Source: Microvirga flocculans ATCC BAA-817 (GTDB lineage: Bacteria; Pseudomonadota; Alphaproteobacteria; Rhizobiales; Beijerinckiaceae). Taken from it: a DNA stretch of 64,000 bases. How positions within the stretch are numbered: position 1 is the first letter of the stretch; each line of letters opens with the position of its first letter. This document shows, in pieces, positions 18,528-28,718 of this stretch. The notes beneath the pieces were generated by a model. The model was not told the origin of the DNA, made no database searches, and worked only from the letters and a program-made list of their open reading frames with translations. The position numbers were made by a program, and so were the translations under genes. The stretch covers positions 62,001-126,000 of the forward strand of contig NZ_JAEA01000007.1 in the NCBI RefSeq assembly GCF_000518665.1. The letters are read 5' to 3'.

Positions 18528-19346
18528 CTATATGGTTCTCTGGCGCTCAACGGCTTGGCGATTACGAGAGGTCCGGCGGTCAGGAACATCCAGCAGCGCT
18601 TTTTCCTCGGGCCTCAGGAGCCTGACCGCACCCCTCGGTAAATCGCCGAGCTGCAGCCCACCGACTTCGATCCTGACAAGGCGCATGACATCGGCACCGC
18701 ACGCGGCAAGCAGACGGCGGATCTGGCGGTTCTTTCCTTCGCTCAGGACCACTTCAAGCCATGCATTGTGGGTTCCTGCTCGAAGCAACCTTGCAGATTT
18801 CGTGGCGAGACGCTCACCCTCGAGAACCATGCCCGTCTCAAGCCGGTCGAACAGGGTATCGTCAGCCATGCGGTCGATCTGAACATGGTAGACTTTTTCG
18901 ACATTGGAGGCGGGATCCAGTATACGCTGCGCCCAGCGGGTGTCGTTGGTAAGAAGCAACAGGCCTTCGCTGGCCTTGTCGAGGCGCCCGACGGGCGAAA
19001 CGAACGGCAAATCGAGCCCTGTGAGACAGTCGTACACCGTTCCACGCTGTTGGGGATCGTCGCGTGTCGTCACCAATCCGCGAGGCTTGTTGAGCATCAG
19101 GTACACTTTGCGCTCGGCCGCGACCGGTTGATCGTCTACGGCAATGCGAGCGCGACGCGGATCGATGCGCACCGTCGCATGACGGACGACGTGACCGTCG
19201 ACACGCACGCGCCCTTCGGCAATCAGGGCTTCAGCTTGCGTTCGGGAACAGAAGCCGAGTTTTGACAAAGCGCGCGCAAGGCTCACGACAGCGCCGTCAT
19301 TGCGCCGCGCGCCTTTCACGCCTCTCACCCGAGGCGGATGGGTCAT
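18528..19346 (-). CDS. RsuA/RluB/RluE-family pseudouridine synthase
   Basis: 272 residues. An N-terminal S4 RNA-binding domain (LARALSKLGFCSRTQAEALI through VRVDGHVV) precedes the RsuA-type catalytic domain with the signature PVGRLDKASEGLLLLTND, in which the Asp is the nucleophile, and NRQIRRLLAACG near the end. It isomerises a uridine in rRNA; which position cannot be told from the sequence. Convergent with pbpC across about 100 bp without a clear terminator. No obvious ribosome site before the ATG. Confidence 0.9.
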   Translation of the reverse strand: MTHPPRVRGVKGARRNDGAVVSLARALSKLGFCSRTQAEALIAEGRVRVDGHVVRHATVRIDPRRARIAVDDQPVAAERKVYLMLNKPRGLVTTRDDPQQRGTVYDCLTGLDLPFVSPVGRLDKASEGLLLLTNDTRWAQRILDPASNVEKVYHVQIDRMADDTLFDRLETGMVLEGERLATKSARLLRAGTHNAWLEVVLSEGKNRQIRRLLAACGADVMRLVRIEVGGLQLGDLPRGAVRLLRPEEKALLDVPDRRTSRNRQAVERQRTI

Positions 19347-19705
19347 AATGGTATCGTCTTTGAGTTAGATCGAAAAGTGCAATAGGAAGCTGCAGGCTTT
19401 GTCGCTCAAGCTCATCAGGAAATTCGACATTGCGGGTTAATAGGCGAGCCTGGCTTCGTCCAAGATTGTCGCGCCCGACTCAGAATGCCTTTCTTGACGG
19501 CCTTGCCAATGAAGGTTCGTTCCGGCATGGGGACTACAGACAATCTATCTCGCTCCTGAGAAATTGACTTTCGATCCATATCTCTTGTCGTGTTGGCATA
19601 GACAATGCAACCCTCTCGAAGTCATCGGACTGCGTTTTCTGGACAATGGATCGCCTGTCCCGCGTGCGACTGGCAGATTCATTTGGCGTTAACTCATCCT
19701 GCTCA
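19347..19705. other. Intergenic region, 359 bp
   Basis: Lies between the pseudouridine synthase start and the end of the CoxE-like gene, both read leftward. It must hold the pseudouridine synthase promoter, but I found no convincing -35/-10 pair, hairpin, RNA gene or conserved reading frame. Confidence 0.6.
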
Positions 19706-20923
19706 TCAGGACGCGCGGAGCCAATGGCGGGGATTGCTTGGCTTGAGAGACTTTCCGGACAAAGCTTGGCAGAGCTCTTCCATGGATCTCAGATTGTGAA
19801 TGGGGCGAAGCTCATCGACATAAGGAAGCATCGCGCGGATACCGGAGGCGCGAGCCTCGAAGGCCTCGAAGCGAAGGAGAGGATTTAGCCATATCAGGTG
19901 GCGGCATGAGCGTCTGAGACGGTCCATCTCGAAGGTCAGATCTGTCGTTACCTCACGCTCGAGACCATCCGTGAACAGCAGAACGATGGCGCCCTGACCG
20001 AGAACCCGGCGCGACCAATGGCGGTTGAAGTCGTGCAGGGCTTGGGCAATGCGCGTCCCACCCTCCCAATCCTGAACGCGCTTCGCCGCACGTGCGAGCG
20101 CCTCATCCGGATCGCGGCTCGTCAGTTCGCGACTGATGTTGGTCAGGCGTGTTGCAAAGACGAAGGAGTGAACCTTTCGCCTCTTTTCGGCGATCGCGTG
20201 CAGGAAGTGCAGGAATAGTCGCGAGTATTCCGCCATGGACCCCGAGATATCGATCAGCGCCACAACCGGGGCATGCCTCACGGTAGGAGAGCGGTAGGAG
20301 AGATCGATTATGGAACCGCCTCCACGCAGTGAGCGTCGAAAGGTTCTGCGCGGGTCGATCCGTCGCCCTCTCGCGTCCGGCAGGAAACGTCGCGTCGTCA
20401 CCTCGTCTTCGGGCAAGGACATGGTGGCGATCAGACGTTTTGCGATCGTGATTTCGGAGGCCGACATCTGCGCGAAGTCCTTCGCCTTCAGAACCTCCCG
20501 ATCGGACACGGTGAGGCGCGCAGAGAATTCTGTCTTCTCGACCGGTTTAGGCTCATCCTGTCGGTGTGCCGTCAAGGCTTCCGCAACGCGCAGCGCGCCA
20601 GCCTGAGGCTTTTTGTCTTCCTGCCTTCCAGGGGCTATCGGCGACATTTGAGCGATGAGCTTTTCGATCAGCGCGCGGCGTCGCCAGAAGATTCTGAAGG
20701 CTTGATCGAAGAGAATGGTATGCTCGTGACGCTTCACGAAGACGGCGTGGAGCGTCCAGTAAAAATCTTCGCGCGTGCCGATGCCGGCAGCTTCGACTGC
20801 CACGATGGCATCCAGAATCGCGCCTGGTCCAACAGGAAGGCCGGCATGCCGAAGGGCGCGCGCAAAATAGGCAATGTTGTCAGCAAGATGGCCTTCGCCT
20901 TGTGAAGAGAAAGCGGCGGTCAA
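19706..20923 (-). CDS. coxE: CoxE-like VWA-domain protein
   Basis: About 405 residues. The C-terminal half is a von Willebrand A domain with the metal-ion-dependent adhesion site LIDISGSMAEYS (DxSGS), a downstream GGTR turn, and LLFTDGLER. It belongs to the CoxE family that works with the CoxD MoxR-type ATPase in maturing the Mo/Cu or Mo active site of CO-dehydrogenase-type enzymes. The start is TTG 20923, which overlaps the stop of the preceding ATPase gene (TTGA), a sign of translational coupling; the longer frame to 21244 only overlaps that gene. Last gene of the leftward cox group. Confidence 0.87.
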   Translation of the reverse strand: MTAAFSSQGEGHLADNIAYFARALRHAGLPVGPGAILDAIVAVEAAGIGTREDFYWTLHAVFVKRHEHTILFDQAFRIFWRRRALIEKLIAQMSPIAPGRQEDKKPQAGALRVAEALTAHRQDEPKPVEKTEFSARLTVSDREVLKAKDFAQMSASEITIAKRLIATMSLPEDEVTTRRFLPDARGRRIDPRRTFRRSLRGGGSIIDLSYRSPTVRHAPVVALIDISGSMAEYSRLFLHFLHAIAEKRRKVHSFVFATRLTNISRELTSRDPDEALARAAKRVQDWEGGTRIAQALHDFNRHWSRRVLGQGAIVLLFTDGLEREVTTDLTFEMDRLRRSCRHLIWLNPLLRFEAFEARASGIRAMLPYVDELRPIHNLRSMEELCQALSGKSLKPSNPRHWLRAS

Positions 20924-21837
20924 CCTGCTGTCCTCAAGGCGTCCTGGACCCGGTCGAGCATGTCCTTGGCCCTGCTGCCTTGCATTTTTTGAATGTCGTC
21001 CTGGTATTTCAGCAGAACGCCAAGCGTGTCGGATACCAGCTCCGGATCGAGCGCGACGGCGTCGAGTTCCACCAGCGCCGAAGCCCAGTCGAGAGTTTCG
21101 GCGACGCCAGGGGCTTTGAACAGGTCTTCCTGGCGGATTGCCTGGACGAAGGCGACGATCTCCTGGGACAGTCGCTCGGGAGCCTGCGGCACGCGGCTCC
21201 TGAGAATGGCGAGTTCCCGCTCCGCGTCTGGATAATCGACCCAATGGTAGAGGCAGCGCCGCTTGAGCGCGTCATGGATCTCTCGCGTGCGATTGGACGT
21301 AATGATGACGATCGGCGGATGCTCAGCCTTGACGGTGCCGAGTTCCGGAATCGTAACCTGGAAATCGGAAAGAACCTCCAGAAGGAAGGCTTCGAAAGCC
21401 TCATCCGTGCGGTCGAGCTCGTCGATCAGGAGAACGGGAGGACCTGACGTATCAGGTTCGAGTGCTTTCAGAAGGGGCCGCTTCACGAGGTAACGCTCGG
21501 AGAACAGGTCGCTCTCCAGGAGATCCCGGTCCACCGTCCCTCCAGCTTCGGCAAGCCTGATCGCCATCATCTGTCCAGCGTAGTTCCACTCGTAGACCGC
21601 GGAGGTGATATCGAGGCCCTCGTAGCATTGCAGTCGGATCAGACGGCGTTCGAGGGCAGATGACAGGACCTTCGCGATTTCCGTCTTGCCGACGCCGGCT
21701 TCGCCTTCCAGGAAGAGCGGTCGTCCGAGTTTCAGCGCGAGAAACAGAACCGTCGCCAGCGGGCGGTCTGCGACATAGCCCGCGCCTTTCAGGAGAGCGA
21801 GCGTTTCGTCGATGGAGCCGGGTTGTTCAGCCACGGG
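20920..21837 (-). CDS. coxD: CoxD-like MoxR AAA+ ATPase
   Basis: About 305 residues. MoxR-type AAA+ ATPase with Walker A GEAGVGKTE, Walker B VLLIDELDRTDE, and sensor 1 VIITSNRTREIHDALKRRC. In Oligotropha CoxD partially unfolds the CoxL apo-protein for insertion of the metal cluster, acting with the VWA protein CoxE, which is the next gene. I chose GTG 21837 as the start because family members begin at MAE-type sequence and a GGGGAG precedes it; an ATG at 21861 is possible but has no ribosome site and lies in a GC-rich hairpin. Downstream of coxM by about 108 bp. Confidence 0.86.
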   Translation of the reverse strand, partial: PVAEQPGSIDETLALLKGAGYVADRPLATVLFLALKLGRPLFLEGEAGVGKTEIAKVLSSALERRLIRLQCYEGLDITSAVYEWNYAGQMMAIRLAEAGGTVDRDLLESDLFSERYLVKRPLLKALEPDTSGPPVLLIDELDRTDEAFEAFLLEVLSDFQVTIPELGTVKAEHPPIVIITSNRTREIHDALKRRCLYHWVDYPDAERELAILRSRVPQAPERLSQEIVAFVQAIRQEDLFKAPGVAETLDWASALVELDAVALDPELVSDTLGVLLKYQDDIQKMQGSRAKDMLDRVQDALRTAG

Positions 21838-21858
21838 TCTCAATGCTCCCCAAGAGGA

Positions 21859-21882
21859 CATGCCCGGGAAATCCCGGGCATG
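21859..21882 (-). promoter_or_regulatory. Perfect 10-bp hairpin between coxM and coxD
   Basis: CATGCCCGGG (21859-21868) and CCCGGGCATG (21873-21882) are exact inverted repeats around a four-base loop. In the leftward transcript this GC-rich hairpin lies just before coxD (or on its alternative ATG at 21861). There is no U-tract, so it is more likely a processing/stability element or a translation barrier than a terminator. Confidence 0.55.
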
Positions 21883-21945
21883 GATGCTTCAGCGCCTTCG
21901 TCAGGTTTGCAGCTGTGGCGTTCCAGGGCAAGACCGATGGAAGCC

Positions 21946-22752
21946 TTAGCTGCGGGAGGCTGCGGCTTGAACCGCCCTGCGAGCCATGACGCCGACCAGA
22001 TGTGCCCGATAGGCGGCATCCGCATGGATATCACTGTTCATCGCATCGGTTGACACGGAAATGCCATCGAGCGCTTCCGGCGTGAAGCTGAGGTTCAGGG
22101 CCGCTTCCATCTCCGGTACGCGGAACACGCCATTGGAGCCTGCTCCGGTCACCGCCACGCGCACGCCGTCCGCATGCCTGGCGACGAACACGCCGACAAG
22201 GGCGTAGCGCGAGGCGGGGTTCCGGAATTTCGCATAGGCGGCTTGCTTGGGAGTTTGAAAGGCGACCCGCGTAATGAGCTCTCCCTCATCCAGAGCCGTG
22301 CTGAAGATGCCTTGAAAGAAATCGTCCGCTGCGATTTTCCGCCTGTCGGTGACGATCGTCGCATTCAAGGCGAGGCAGGCAGCCGGGTAATCCGCAGACG
22401 GGTCGTTGTTGGCGATCGAGCCCCCGATGGTGCCGCGATTGCGCACATGAGGATCGCCGATGAGCTCCGCCATTTCTGCCAGTGCCGGAATGGAAGAGCG
22501 TATGTCGCCCGAGTTTGCGACCTCCGCATGCTTCATCATGGCGCCGATGGTGACGGTACTGCCGGAGCGCTCGATCCCGCGAAGCTCTGCAATCTGGCCG
22601 AGATCGACCAGATTGGCAGGGGCTGCGAGCCGCAGCTTCATTGTGGGCAGCAAGGTATGCCCCCCGGCAAGAAACTTGCTGTCCTCGAACTGGGAGGCGA
22701 GATCGGCAGCTTGCTTGACGCTTGCCGGGCGATGGTATTCGAAAGCGTACAT
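21946..22752 (-). CDS. coxM: Xanthine/CO-dehydrogenase-family FAD-binding subunit
   Basis: 268 residues. FAD-binding medium subunit: the two loops AGGHTLLP (near residue 31) and [18 protein letters not shown] (near residue 109) that bind the flavin are both intact. It passes electrons from the Fe-S subunit to the acceptor in molybdenum hydroxylases. AAGGAGG lies just before the start. Follows the large subunit by 12 bp in the order S-L-M. The gene symbol reflects family position; the enzyme's substrate is not established (see large subunit). Confidence 0.91.
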   Translation of the reverse strand: MYAFEYHRPASVKQAADLASQFEDSKFLAGGHTLLPTMKLRLAAPANLVDLGQIAELRGIERSGSTVTIGAMMKHAEVANSGDIRSSIPALAEMAELIGDPHVRNRGTIGGSIANNDPSADYPAACLALNATIVTDRRKIAADDFFQGIFSTALDEGELITRVAFQTPKQAAYAKFRNPASRYALVGVFVARHADGVRVAVTGAGSNGVFRVPEMEAALNLSFTPEALDGISVSTDAMNSDIHADAAYRAHLVGVMARRAVQAAASRS

Positions 22753-22764
22753 CCCTGTCCCTCC

Positions 22765-25128
22765 TTATTCCGCCGCCATGGGCATGCGCGCTTTCTGCGC
22801 CGCGCGCCAGATCGCCTGTGGCGTTGCCGGCATGGCGATGTCCTCATGGCCCAACGCATCCGTGATCGCGTTGATGACGGCGGGCGGGGCGGCGATGGCT
22901 CCCGCTTCGCCGCAGCCCTTGATTCCGAGCGGGTTCGAGGGACAGGGCGTCACCGTCATGCCGACTTGGAACGACGGCAGGTCGATCGCGCGCGGCATGC
23001 AGTAATCGTTGAAGCTGGCCGTCACGAGCTGGCCGTTCTGGTCGTAGACGGCGCCTTCGAGAAGCGCTTGCCCGACGCCCTGCGCGATGCCGCCATGAAC
23101 CTGGCCTTCGACGATCATCGGATTGATGATCACCCCGAAATCGTCTACGGCCGTCCACCGCTCGATCTTGGCTACGCCGGTTTCGGGATCGATTTCGACC
23201 TCGCAGATATGGACCCCGGCCGGGAAGGTGAAGTTGGTGGGGTCGTAGAACGCCCCCTCCTTCAGCCCGGGCTCCAGTTCCTGTCCGGAGAACTTGTGGG
23301 CGATGTAAGCCTGCAGGGCGACCTCGCCGAAGGCCAGCGAGCGATCCGTCCCGGCGATGCCGAAACGCCCGTCCTTGAACTCGACATCGCCTTCGGAGGC
23401 TTCGAGAACGTGGGCGGCGACCTTCTTGCCCTTGGCGATCACCTTGTCGAGAGCCTTGGCGATGGCCGACATGCCCACGGCTCCCGAGCGCGATCCATAG
23501 GTGCCCATGCCGAACTGCACCTTGTCGGTGTCGCCGTGGACGATGCTGACCTGATCGATGGGAATGCCGAGCCGGTCCGAGACGAGCTGCGCGAAGGTCG
23601 TCTCGTGGCCCTGGCCATGGCTGTGCGAACCCGTGAGCACCTCGACGGAGCCGGTCGGGTTGACCCGCACCTCGGCGGATTCCCAAAGGCCCACGCCTGC
23701 GCCGAGGGACCCGACGGCCTGAGATGGCGCGATGCCGCAGGCTTCGATGTAGCTCGAGAAGCCGATGCCCCGCAGCTTTCCGCGGCGGGCGCTGTCCTGC
23801 TTTCTCGCCTGGAAGTTCCTGTAGTCGGCGAGTTCCAGCGCCTTGTCGAGGGAGGCGGCATAATCGCCCGTGTCGTAGGTCATGATGACGGGTGTCGCAT
23901 GCGGGAACTGCGTGATGTAGTTCTTCCTGCGGAACTCCGCCGGGTCCTGGCCGAGCTCGCGCGCCGTCTTCTCGACAAGCCGCTCGATCACAAAAGTGGC
24001 CTCGGGCCGCCCTGCACCGCGATAGGCATCGACGGGCGCGGTGTTGGTATAGACGCCGTCCACCTCGCAATAGATCGCCGGGATATCGTATTGCCCCGAA
24101 AGGAGCGGGGCGTAGAGATAGGTCGGCACGGATGAGGAGAAGGTGGAAAGATAGGCGCCGAGATTGGCGATGGTGTGCACCTTCAGGCCGATGATTTTTC
24201 CGTTCTCGTCGGTCGCCATTTCCGCATGAGTGACGTGGTCGCGCCCATGCGCATCGGACAGGAAGGCTTCCGAGCGGTCCGACGTCCATTTCACGGGCCG
24301 CTTGACCTTCTTCGCGGCCCAGACGCAAACCGTCTCCTCGGCATAGATGAAGATCTTGGAACCGAAGCCGCCACCCACGTCGGGGGCGATGACGCGCAGC
24401 TTGTGCTCGGGCGCGACACCGATGAAGGCCGACAGAACGAGGCGCGCCACATGGGGATTCTGGCTCGTCGTGTAGAGCGTGTAGTTGTCGGTTCCGGGAT
24501 CATACTCGCCCAAAGCCGCGCGGGGTTCGATCGGGTTCGGCACCAGACGGTTGTTGATCAGGTCGATCTTCGTCACGTGCTTCGCGCGGGCGAAGGCGGC
24601 ATCCGTTTCGTCCTTGTTGCCGAGATGCCAGTTGAACACTGTGTTGTCCGGCGAGACGTCGTGCACCTGAACCGAGGCTTTTGTGGCCTGGGCCGTATCC
24701 ACGACCGCCGGGAGCACGTCGTAATCGACCGCGATGGCTTCCGCCGCATCCTTGGCCTGTGCGAGAGTTTCCGCGATCACGACCGCGACGTGATCGCCCA
24801 CATAACGCACCTTGCCCTGGGCGAGAGCCGGATGCGGCCCGGCCTTCATGGGCGTGCCGTCCTTGGAATGGATCATCCAGCCGCAGATGAGGCCCCCGAT
24901 CCTGTCTGCCGCGAGATCGTCTCCCGTGAAAACGGCGAGAACGCCCGGCATGGCCTTGGCCTGACTGACATCGATGGACCGTATGGCCGCATGAGCGTGC
25001 GGCGAGCGGAGGAAGTATGCGTAAGCCTGGCCAGGCCGGTTGAAATCGTCGACATAGCGTCCCTGCCCGGTGACGAAACGCTGATCTTCCTTCCGGCGTA
25101 CCGGCGCGCCGATCCCTGTTGCGCTCAT
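22765..25128 (-). CDS. coxL: Molybdopterin-binding large subunit, form II CO-dehydrogenase/xanthine dehydrogenase family
   Basis: About 787 residues, with the usual molybdenum-hydroxylase large-subunit layout: start region [21 protein letters not shown], a GGGFGSK motif that contacts the molybdenum cofactor, and the active-site loop AYRGAGR (residues 368-374). AYRGAGR marks form II; true aerobic CO dehydrogenases (form I) have AYxCSFR with the Cu-binding cysteine. So this enzyme probably does not oxidise CO efficiently and its substrate is open (aldehyde, purine or other). ATG 25128 with AGGGAG upstream is preferred to 25158. Co-operonic with the Fe-S and FAD subunits. Confidence 0.9.
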   Translation of the reverse strand: MSATGIGAPVRRKEDQRFVTGQGRYVDDFNRPGQAYAYFLRSPHAHAAIRSIDVSQAKAMPGVLAVFTGDDLAADRIGGLICGWMIHSKDGTPMKAGPHPALAQGKVRYVGDHVAVVIAETLAQAKDAAEAIAVDYDVLPAVVDTAQATKASVQVHDVSPDNTVFNWHLGNKDETDAAFARAKHVTKIDLINNRLVPNPIEPRAALGEYDPGTDNYTLYTTSQNPHVARLVLSAFIGVAPEHKLRVIAPDVGGGFGSKIFIYAEETVCVWAAKKVKRPVKWTSDRSEAFLSDAHGRDHVTHAEMATDENGKIIGLKVHTIANLGAYLSTFSSSVPTYLYAPLLSGQYDIPAIYCEVDGVYTNTAPVDAYRGAGRPEATFVIERLVEKTARELGQDPAEFRRKNYITQFPHATPVIMTYDTGDYAASLDKALELADYRNFQARKQDSARRGKLRGIGFSSYIEACGIAPSQAVGSLGAGVGLWESAEVRVNPTGSVEVLTGSHSHGQGHETTFAQLVSDRLGIPIDQVSIVHGDTDKVQFGMGTYGSRSGAVGMSAIAKALDKVIAKGKKVAAHVLEASEGDVEFKDGRFGIAGTDRSLAFGEVALQAYIAHKFSGQELEPGLKEGAFYDPTNFTFPAGVHICEVEIDPETGVAKIERWTAVDDFGVIINPMIVEGQVHGGIAQGVGQALLEGAVYDQNGQLVTASFNDYCMPRAIDLPSFQVGMTVTPCPSNPLGIKGCGEAGAIAAPPAVINAITDALGHEDIAMPATPQAIWRAAQKARMPMAAE

Positions 25129-25278
25129 GATCTTCTCCCTTGTCTTCGTTGGCCTCACCGTGGAGAGACGCAGGAACCTCGAAGAGGGCTTTGGAGAAGG
25201 CCCCTGTTCCGAGGCTCGCCTGCAGCTTGCACCTGTTCGGGAGGCGCGTCGTGCCTTGGACGAGCGTATCGGCCTGCC

Positions 25279-25773
<495 letters not shown>

Positions 25774-25947
25774 GCGTGCTATCCTCCTCAAATGCCGGCA
25801 ACCAGGCCAACCTTCAGGTGGTCTCAGGCACCGGCAGGTATTCTTATTGGACGGTCGCATGAATGCGGCCGGTCGACGGCAAGTGTGAACCGCCCCGACT
25901 GAGCGGTCAAGTATCGGAGAACCGGCAGGAATATCTCCGGGTTTCTG

Positions 25948-26409
25948 CTATGCGGCGGTCTCCGCGGGGGAGAGAATCTTGGCGAAATTCGCAAAGAACT
26001 CGTCCGCGTATTTCTTGGCTACGCCGTTGATCAGCCGGCCACCGAGCTGGGCAATCTTTCCGCCCACATTGGCTTCGACATCGTAGACCAGCTTGGTGCC
26101 GCCCTCGATCTCCTCCAGGCGAACCTTCGCTCCCCCCTTGGCCCAGCCGGCGATCCCGCCCTGTCCTTCGCCGCTGATGGTGTAGCCGTTGGGCGGGTCG
26201 AGATCGGCAAGGGTCACGCCGCCTTTGAAGGTCGCCTTGACGGGGCCGACGGAGACCTTGGCCGTGGCCTGGAATTCCGTGTCGCCGATCTTGTTCAGTT
26301 CCTGGCAGCCGGGAATGGACGCCTTCAGAACCTCCGGATCGTTGAGGGCTGCCCATACCGTCGCCCGGTCGGCGGGAAGCGTGACTTCACCCTGCATCGT
26401 CATCGCCAT
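25948..26409 (-). CDS. coxG: CoxG-like SRPBCC-fold protein
   Basis: 153 residues of the CO-dehydrogenase subunit G family (START/SRPBCC fold): MQGEVTLPADRATVWAALNDP at the N-terminus, the PG-x-Q turn and ANVGGKIAQLGGRLI near the end. In Oligotropha CoxG anchors the dehydrogenase to the membrane and recruits the electron acceptor. ATG 26409 has GGAG nine bases upstream. It is the most upstream gene of the leftward cox set and divergent from the XdhC pair over about 210 bp. Confidence 0.88.
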   Translation of the reverse strand: MAMTMQGEVTLPADRATVWAALNDPEVLKASIPGCQELNKIGDTEFQATAKVSVGPVKATFKGGVTLADLDPPNGYTISGEGQGGIAGWAKGGAKVRLEEIEGGTKLVYDVEANVGGKIAQLGGRLINGVAKKYADEFFANFAKILSPAETAA

Positions 26410-26622
26410 GTTTCGCTCTCCTCGTATCTGCGAGCCTTCAGGACAGAGTATGAGCAAATCGGGCAATGCGTCACCTGCCAAGCGTTGTTGCGTCGCACTC
26501 CGGATTTGGTGCGGCGCGGGATCATCGGAGGCGGTTCAGGGGGGGCTTCTCGCATTCCGGTTGCGGTCCGAGGGGCGGTGATGGCAGTATCCGCATGGAA
26601 TGCACATTCGGCGGGACGTCTC

Positions 26623-26946
26623 ATGCTGTCGACCGATACGGATATCCTGCAAGCCGCGGAAGCCTGGCGGCGCGAGGGCAGGGGCGTTGCGGTCGCGACC
26701 GTAATCGAGACCTGGGGTTCGGCGCCTCGCCCTGTCGGAAGCCATCTGGTCATCGACCAGGACACGAATTTCTTGGGATCCGTTTCCGGCGGCTGTGTCG
26801 AAGGCGCCGTCATCACGGAGGCTCTCGACGTCATTGCCGATGGCAACCCGCGTGTCCTCGAGTTCGGTGTCGCCGACGAGACCGCGTGGCAGGTCGGTCT
26901 GTCCTGCGGCGGCCGGATCAGGATCTATGTGGAGCGTGTGGATTAG
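26623..26946 (+). CDS. XdhC/CoxI-like protein, N-terminal domain only
   Basis: About 107 residues. It covers only the CoxI-type N-terminal domain of XdhC: VATVIETWGSAPRPVGSHLVI and GSVSGGCVEGAVI, ending at SCGGRIRIYVE. XdhC-family proteins bind the molybdenum cofactor and protect or sulfurate it for insertion into molybdenum hydroxylases. The Rossmann half is a separate gene 63 bp downstream. ATG 26581 with GAGGGG upstream is an alternative start adding 14 residues. First gene of a rightward cofactor group. Confidence 0.83.
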   Translation: MLSTDTDILQAAEAWRREGRGVAVATVIETWGSAPRPVGSHLVIDQDTNFLGSVSGGCVEGAVITEALDVIADGNPRVLEFGVADETAWQVGLSCGGRIRIYVERVD

Positions 26947-27009
26947 CATGGTTGCCTCCTGCATGTCCCTTTCGCGTCTCCGCGTCCGGATGGAAAGCGA
27001 GAGCGCCCT

Positions 27010-27702
27010 ATGCGCCTGAGCCTCCTGGCCGATCTCAATGCGCAGAGAGCCGCCCGGCGGGCGGCCGTGCTGGTGACCGACACCGCTTCGGGCGAGCAGC
27101 GCCTCGTTCTGGACGACGAGGTGGACAGCGATCCTCTGGCCTTGGAACTGCAGGAGCGCCTGCGCCAGGGCAAGAGCGCCCTCGTCGAACAGGATGGCCG
27201 CCAGTTCTTCCTGGCCGTGCAGACCCCGCCGGTTCGGCTTGTGATCGTTGGAGCCGTGCATATCAGCCAGGCATTGGCTCCCATGGCCAAGGGGGTGGAT
27301 CTCGACGTCACGATCATCGATCCGCGCACGGCCTTCGCGACCCCTGAACGCTTCCCGGATGTACCGGTGCTGGCCGAATGGCCCGACACCGTCCTGCCGG
27401 AGATCAAGATTGATCGGTACACGGCTGTCGCAACGCTCACGCACGATCCCAAGATCGACGATCCCGCTCTGGCTGCGGCCTTGCGGTCGCCATGCTTCTA
27501 TATCGGTGCGCTCGGCTCGCGCAAAACCCATGAGCGCCGGATCCAACGCCTGACCGCTGCCGGTTTTTCCGAACAGGACATCGCCCGTATCCATGCGCCG
27601 ATCGGGCTCGACATCGGAGCCGTCTCTCCGGCGGAGATCGCCGTTTCCATTCTGGCCGAAATCGTCTCGGCCCTGCGCAAGGAGCGGAGGCGCTCGGCGT
27701 GA
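27010..27702 (+). CDS. XdhC-family Rossmann-domain protein
   Basis: 230 residues. After a short N-terminal segment, it is the C-terminal Rossmann-like half of XdhC: VRLVIVGAVHISQALAPMA, VTIIDPRTAFATPERFP, YIGALGSRKTHERR and the PIGLDIGAVSPAEIAVSI motif. With the preceding small gene it would make one complete XdhC. The stop overlaps the start of the next gene (GTGA at 27699-27702), so they are translated together. Confidence 0.85.
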   Translation: MRLSLLADLNAQRAARRAAVLVTDTASGEQRLVLDDEVDSDPLALELQERLRQGKSALVEQDGRQFFLAVQTPPVRLVIVGAVHISQALAPMAKGVDLDVTIIDPRTAFATPERFPDVPVLAEWPDTVLPEIKIDRYTAVATLTHDPKIDDPALAAALRSPCFYIGALGSRKTHERRIQRLTAAGFSEQDIARIHAPIGLDIGAVSPAEIAVSILAEIVSALRKERRRSA

Positions 27703-28718
27703 AGTTCGGTGCCGTTCCGGTCGATGAGGCCATCGGAGCCTTGGCTGCTCACAGTGTGCGGGCCGGAGAGATGGTCGTTAAAAAAGGAACGCTCGTCTCG
27801 CCGGATATCGCGCGTCAACTGAAGAAAGCCGGTGTCGAGACGATCATCTCGGCACGGCTGGAGCCCGGTGACATGGGCGAGGATGAGGCCGCCGCACGCC
27901 TTGCTCAGGCGCTCGCGGGTGAAAACGTGAGGGTGGAAGCGCCCTTTACAGGTCGGTCCAACCTTTATGCGAAGACCTCGGGCGTGCTCGTCGTCGATGC
28001 CGATGCGATTGACGGCTTCAACGCCATCGACGAAGCCATGACGACCGCCACCTTGCTGGCTTACAAACCCGTCGTCGCAGGAGAAATGGTCGGTACCGTG
28101 AAGATCATTCCCTACGCCATCCCGGAGGCTCTCGTGCAAAAGGGCCTATCGAGAATTGGCAGGGATGCTTTGCGCGTCGCTCCCTATGGCCGCCGCTCGG
28201 TCGGCGTCATCTCGACGATGCTTCCTGGGCTCAAGCCGGGGGTGGTCGATAAGACCGTTGCAGTGCTCGCCAAGCGACTCCAGCCCGCGAATGCAAGCAT
28301 CGTATGGGAGCGCCGCGTGCCTCATGACACGGCAGCCTTGGCGCAGGAGCTTGCTGCGCGGGCGTCGAGCGATGCGCAGCTCATCATTGTTTTCGGCGCG
28401 TCGGCCATCGCCGATCGTCGCGACGTCATTCCTTCCGCCATTGAAAGCGCTGGGGGAAGGGTCGAGCATTTCGGCATGCCGGTCGATCCGGGCAACCTGC
28501 TTCTTCTCGGCTCCATCGCAGGCAAGCCTGTTATCGGTGCTCCGGGCTGCGCCCGGTCGCCAAGGGAGAACGGTTTCGATTGGATCCTGCATCGTCTTCT
28601 GGCCGATCTGCCTGTTACGCGCGCCGATATCATGTCCCTCGGGGTCGGCGGACTTCTCATGGAGATCGTGTCACGGCCGCAACCACGTGGAGGCGGCGAG
28701 AGCGAGGATGAGGAATGA
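27699..28718 (+). CDS. Molybdopterin-binding (MoeA/CinA-like) protein
   Basis: 339 residues, GTG start overlapping the previous stop. A MoCF-type fold is visible in the second half: VGVISTML in the first strand, LIIVFGASAIADRRDVIP as the phosphate/cofactor loop region, GRVEHFGMPVDPGNLLLLG and VIGAPGCARSPRENGFD. This is the usual architecture of the molybdopterin-binding protein found next to XdhC and MobA-like genes in cox-type clusters. Exact reaction is not established; probably delivers or modifies molybdopterin for the hydroxylase encoded opposite. Its stop overlaps the next start by four bases. Confidence 0.82.
   Translation: MKFGAVPVDEAIGALAAHSVRAGEMVVKKGTLVSPDIARQLKKAGVETIISARLEPGDMGEDEAAARLAQALAGENVRVEAPFTGRSNLYAKTSGVLVVDADAIDGFNAIDEAMTTATLLAYKPVVAGEMVGTVKIIPYAIPEALVQKGLSRIGRDALRVAPYGRRSVGVISTMLPGLKPGVVDKTVAVLAKRLQPANASIVWERRVPHDTAALAQELAARASSDAQLIIVFGASAIADRRDVIPSAIESAGGRVEHFGMPVDPGNLLLLGSIAGKPVIGAPGCARSPRENGFDWILHRLLADLPVTRADIMSLGVGGLLMEIVSRPQPRGGGESEDEE

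Noticed and set aside
25129..25278. A missing gene between coxS and coxL
   Set aside because: No frame with family likeness or ribosome site; just a longer spacer.
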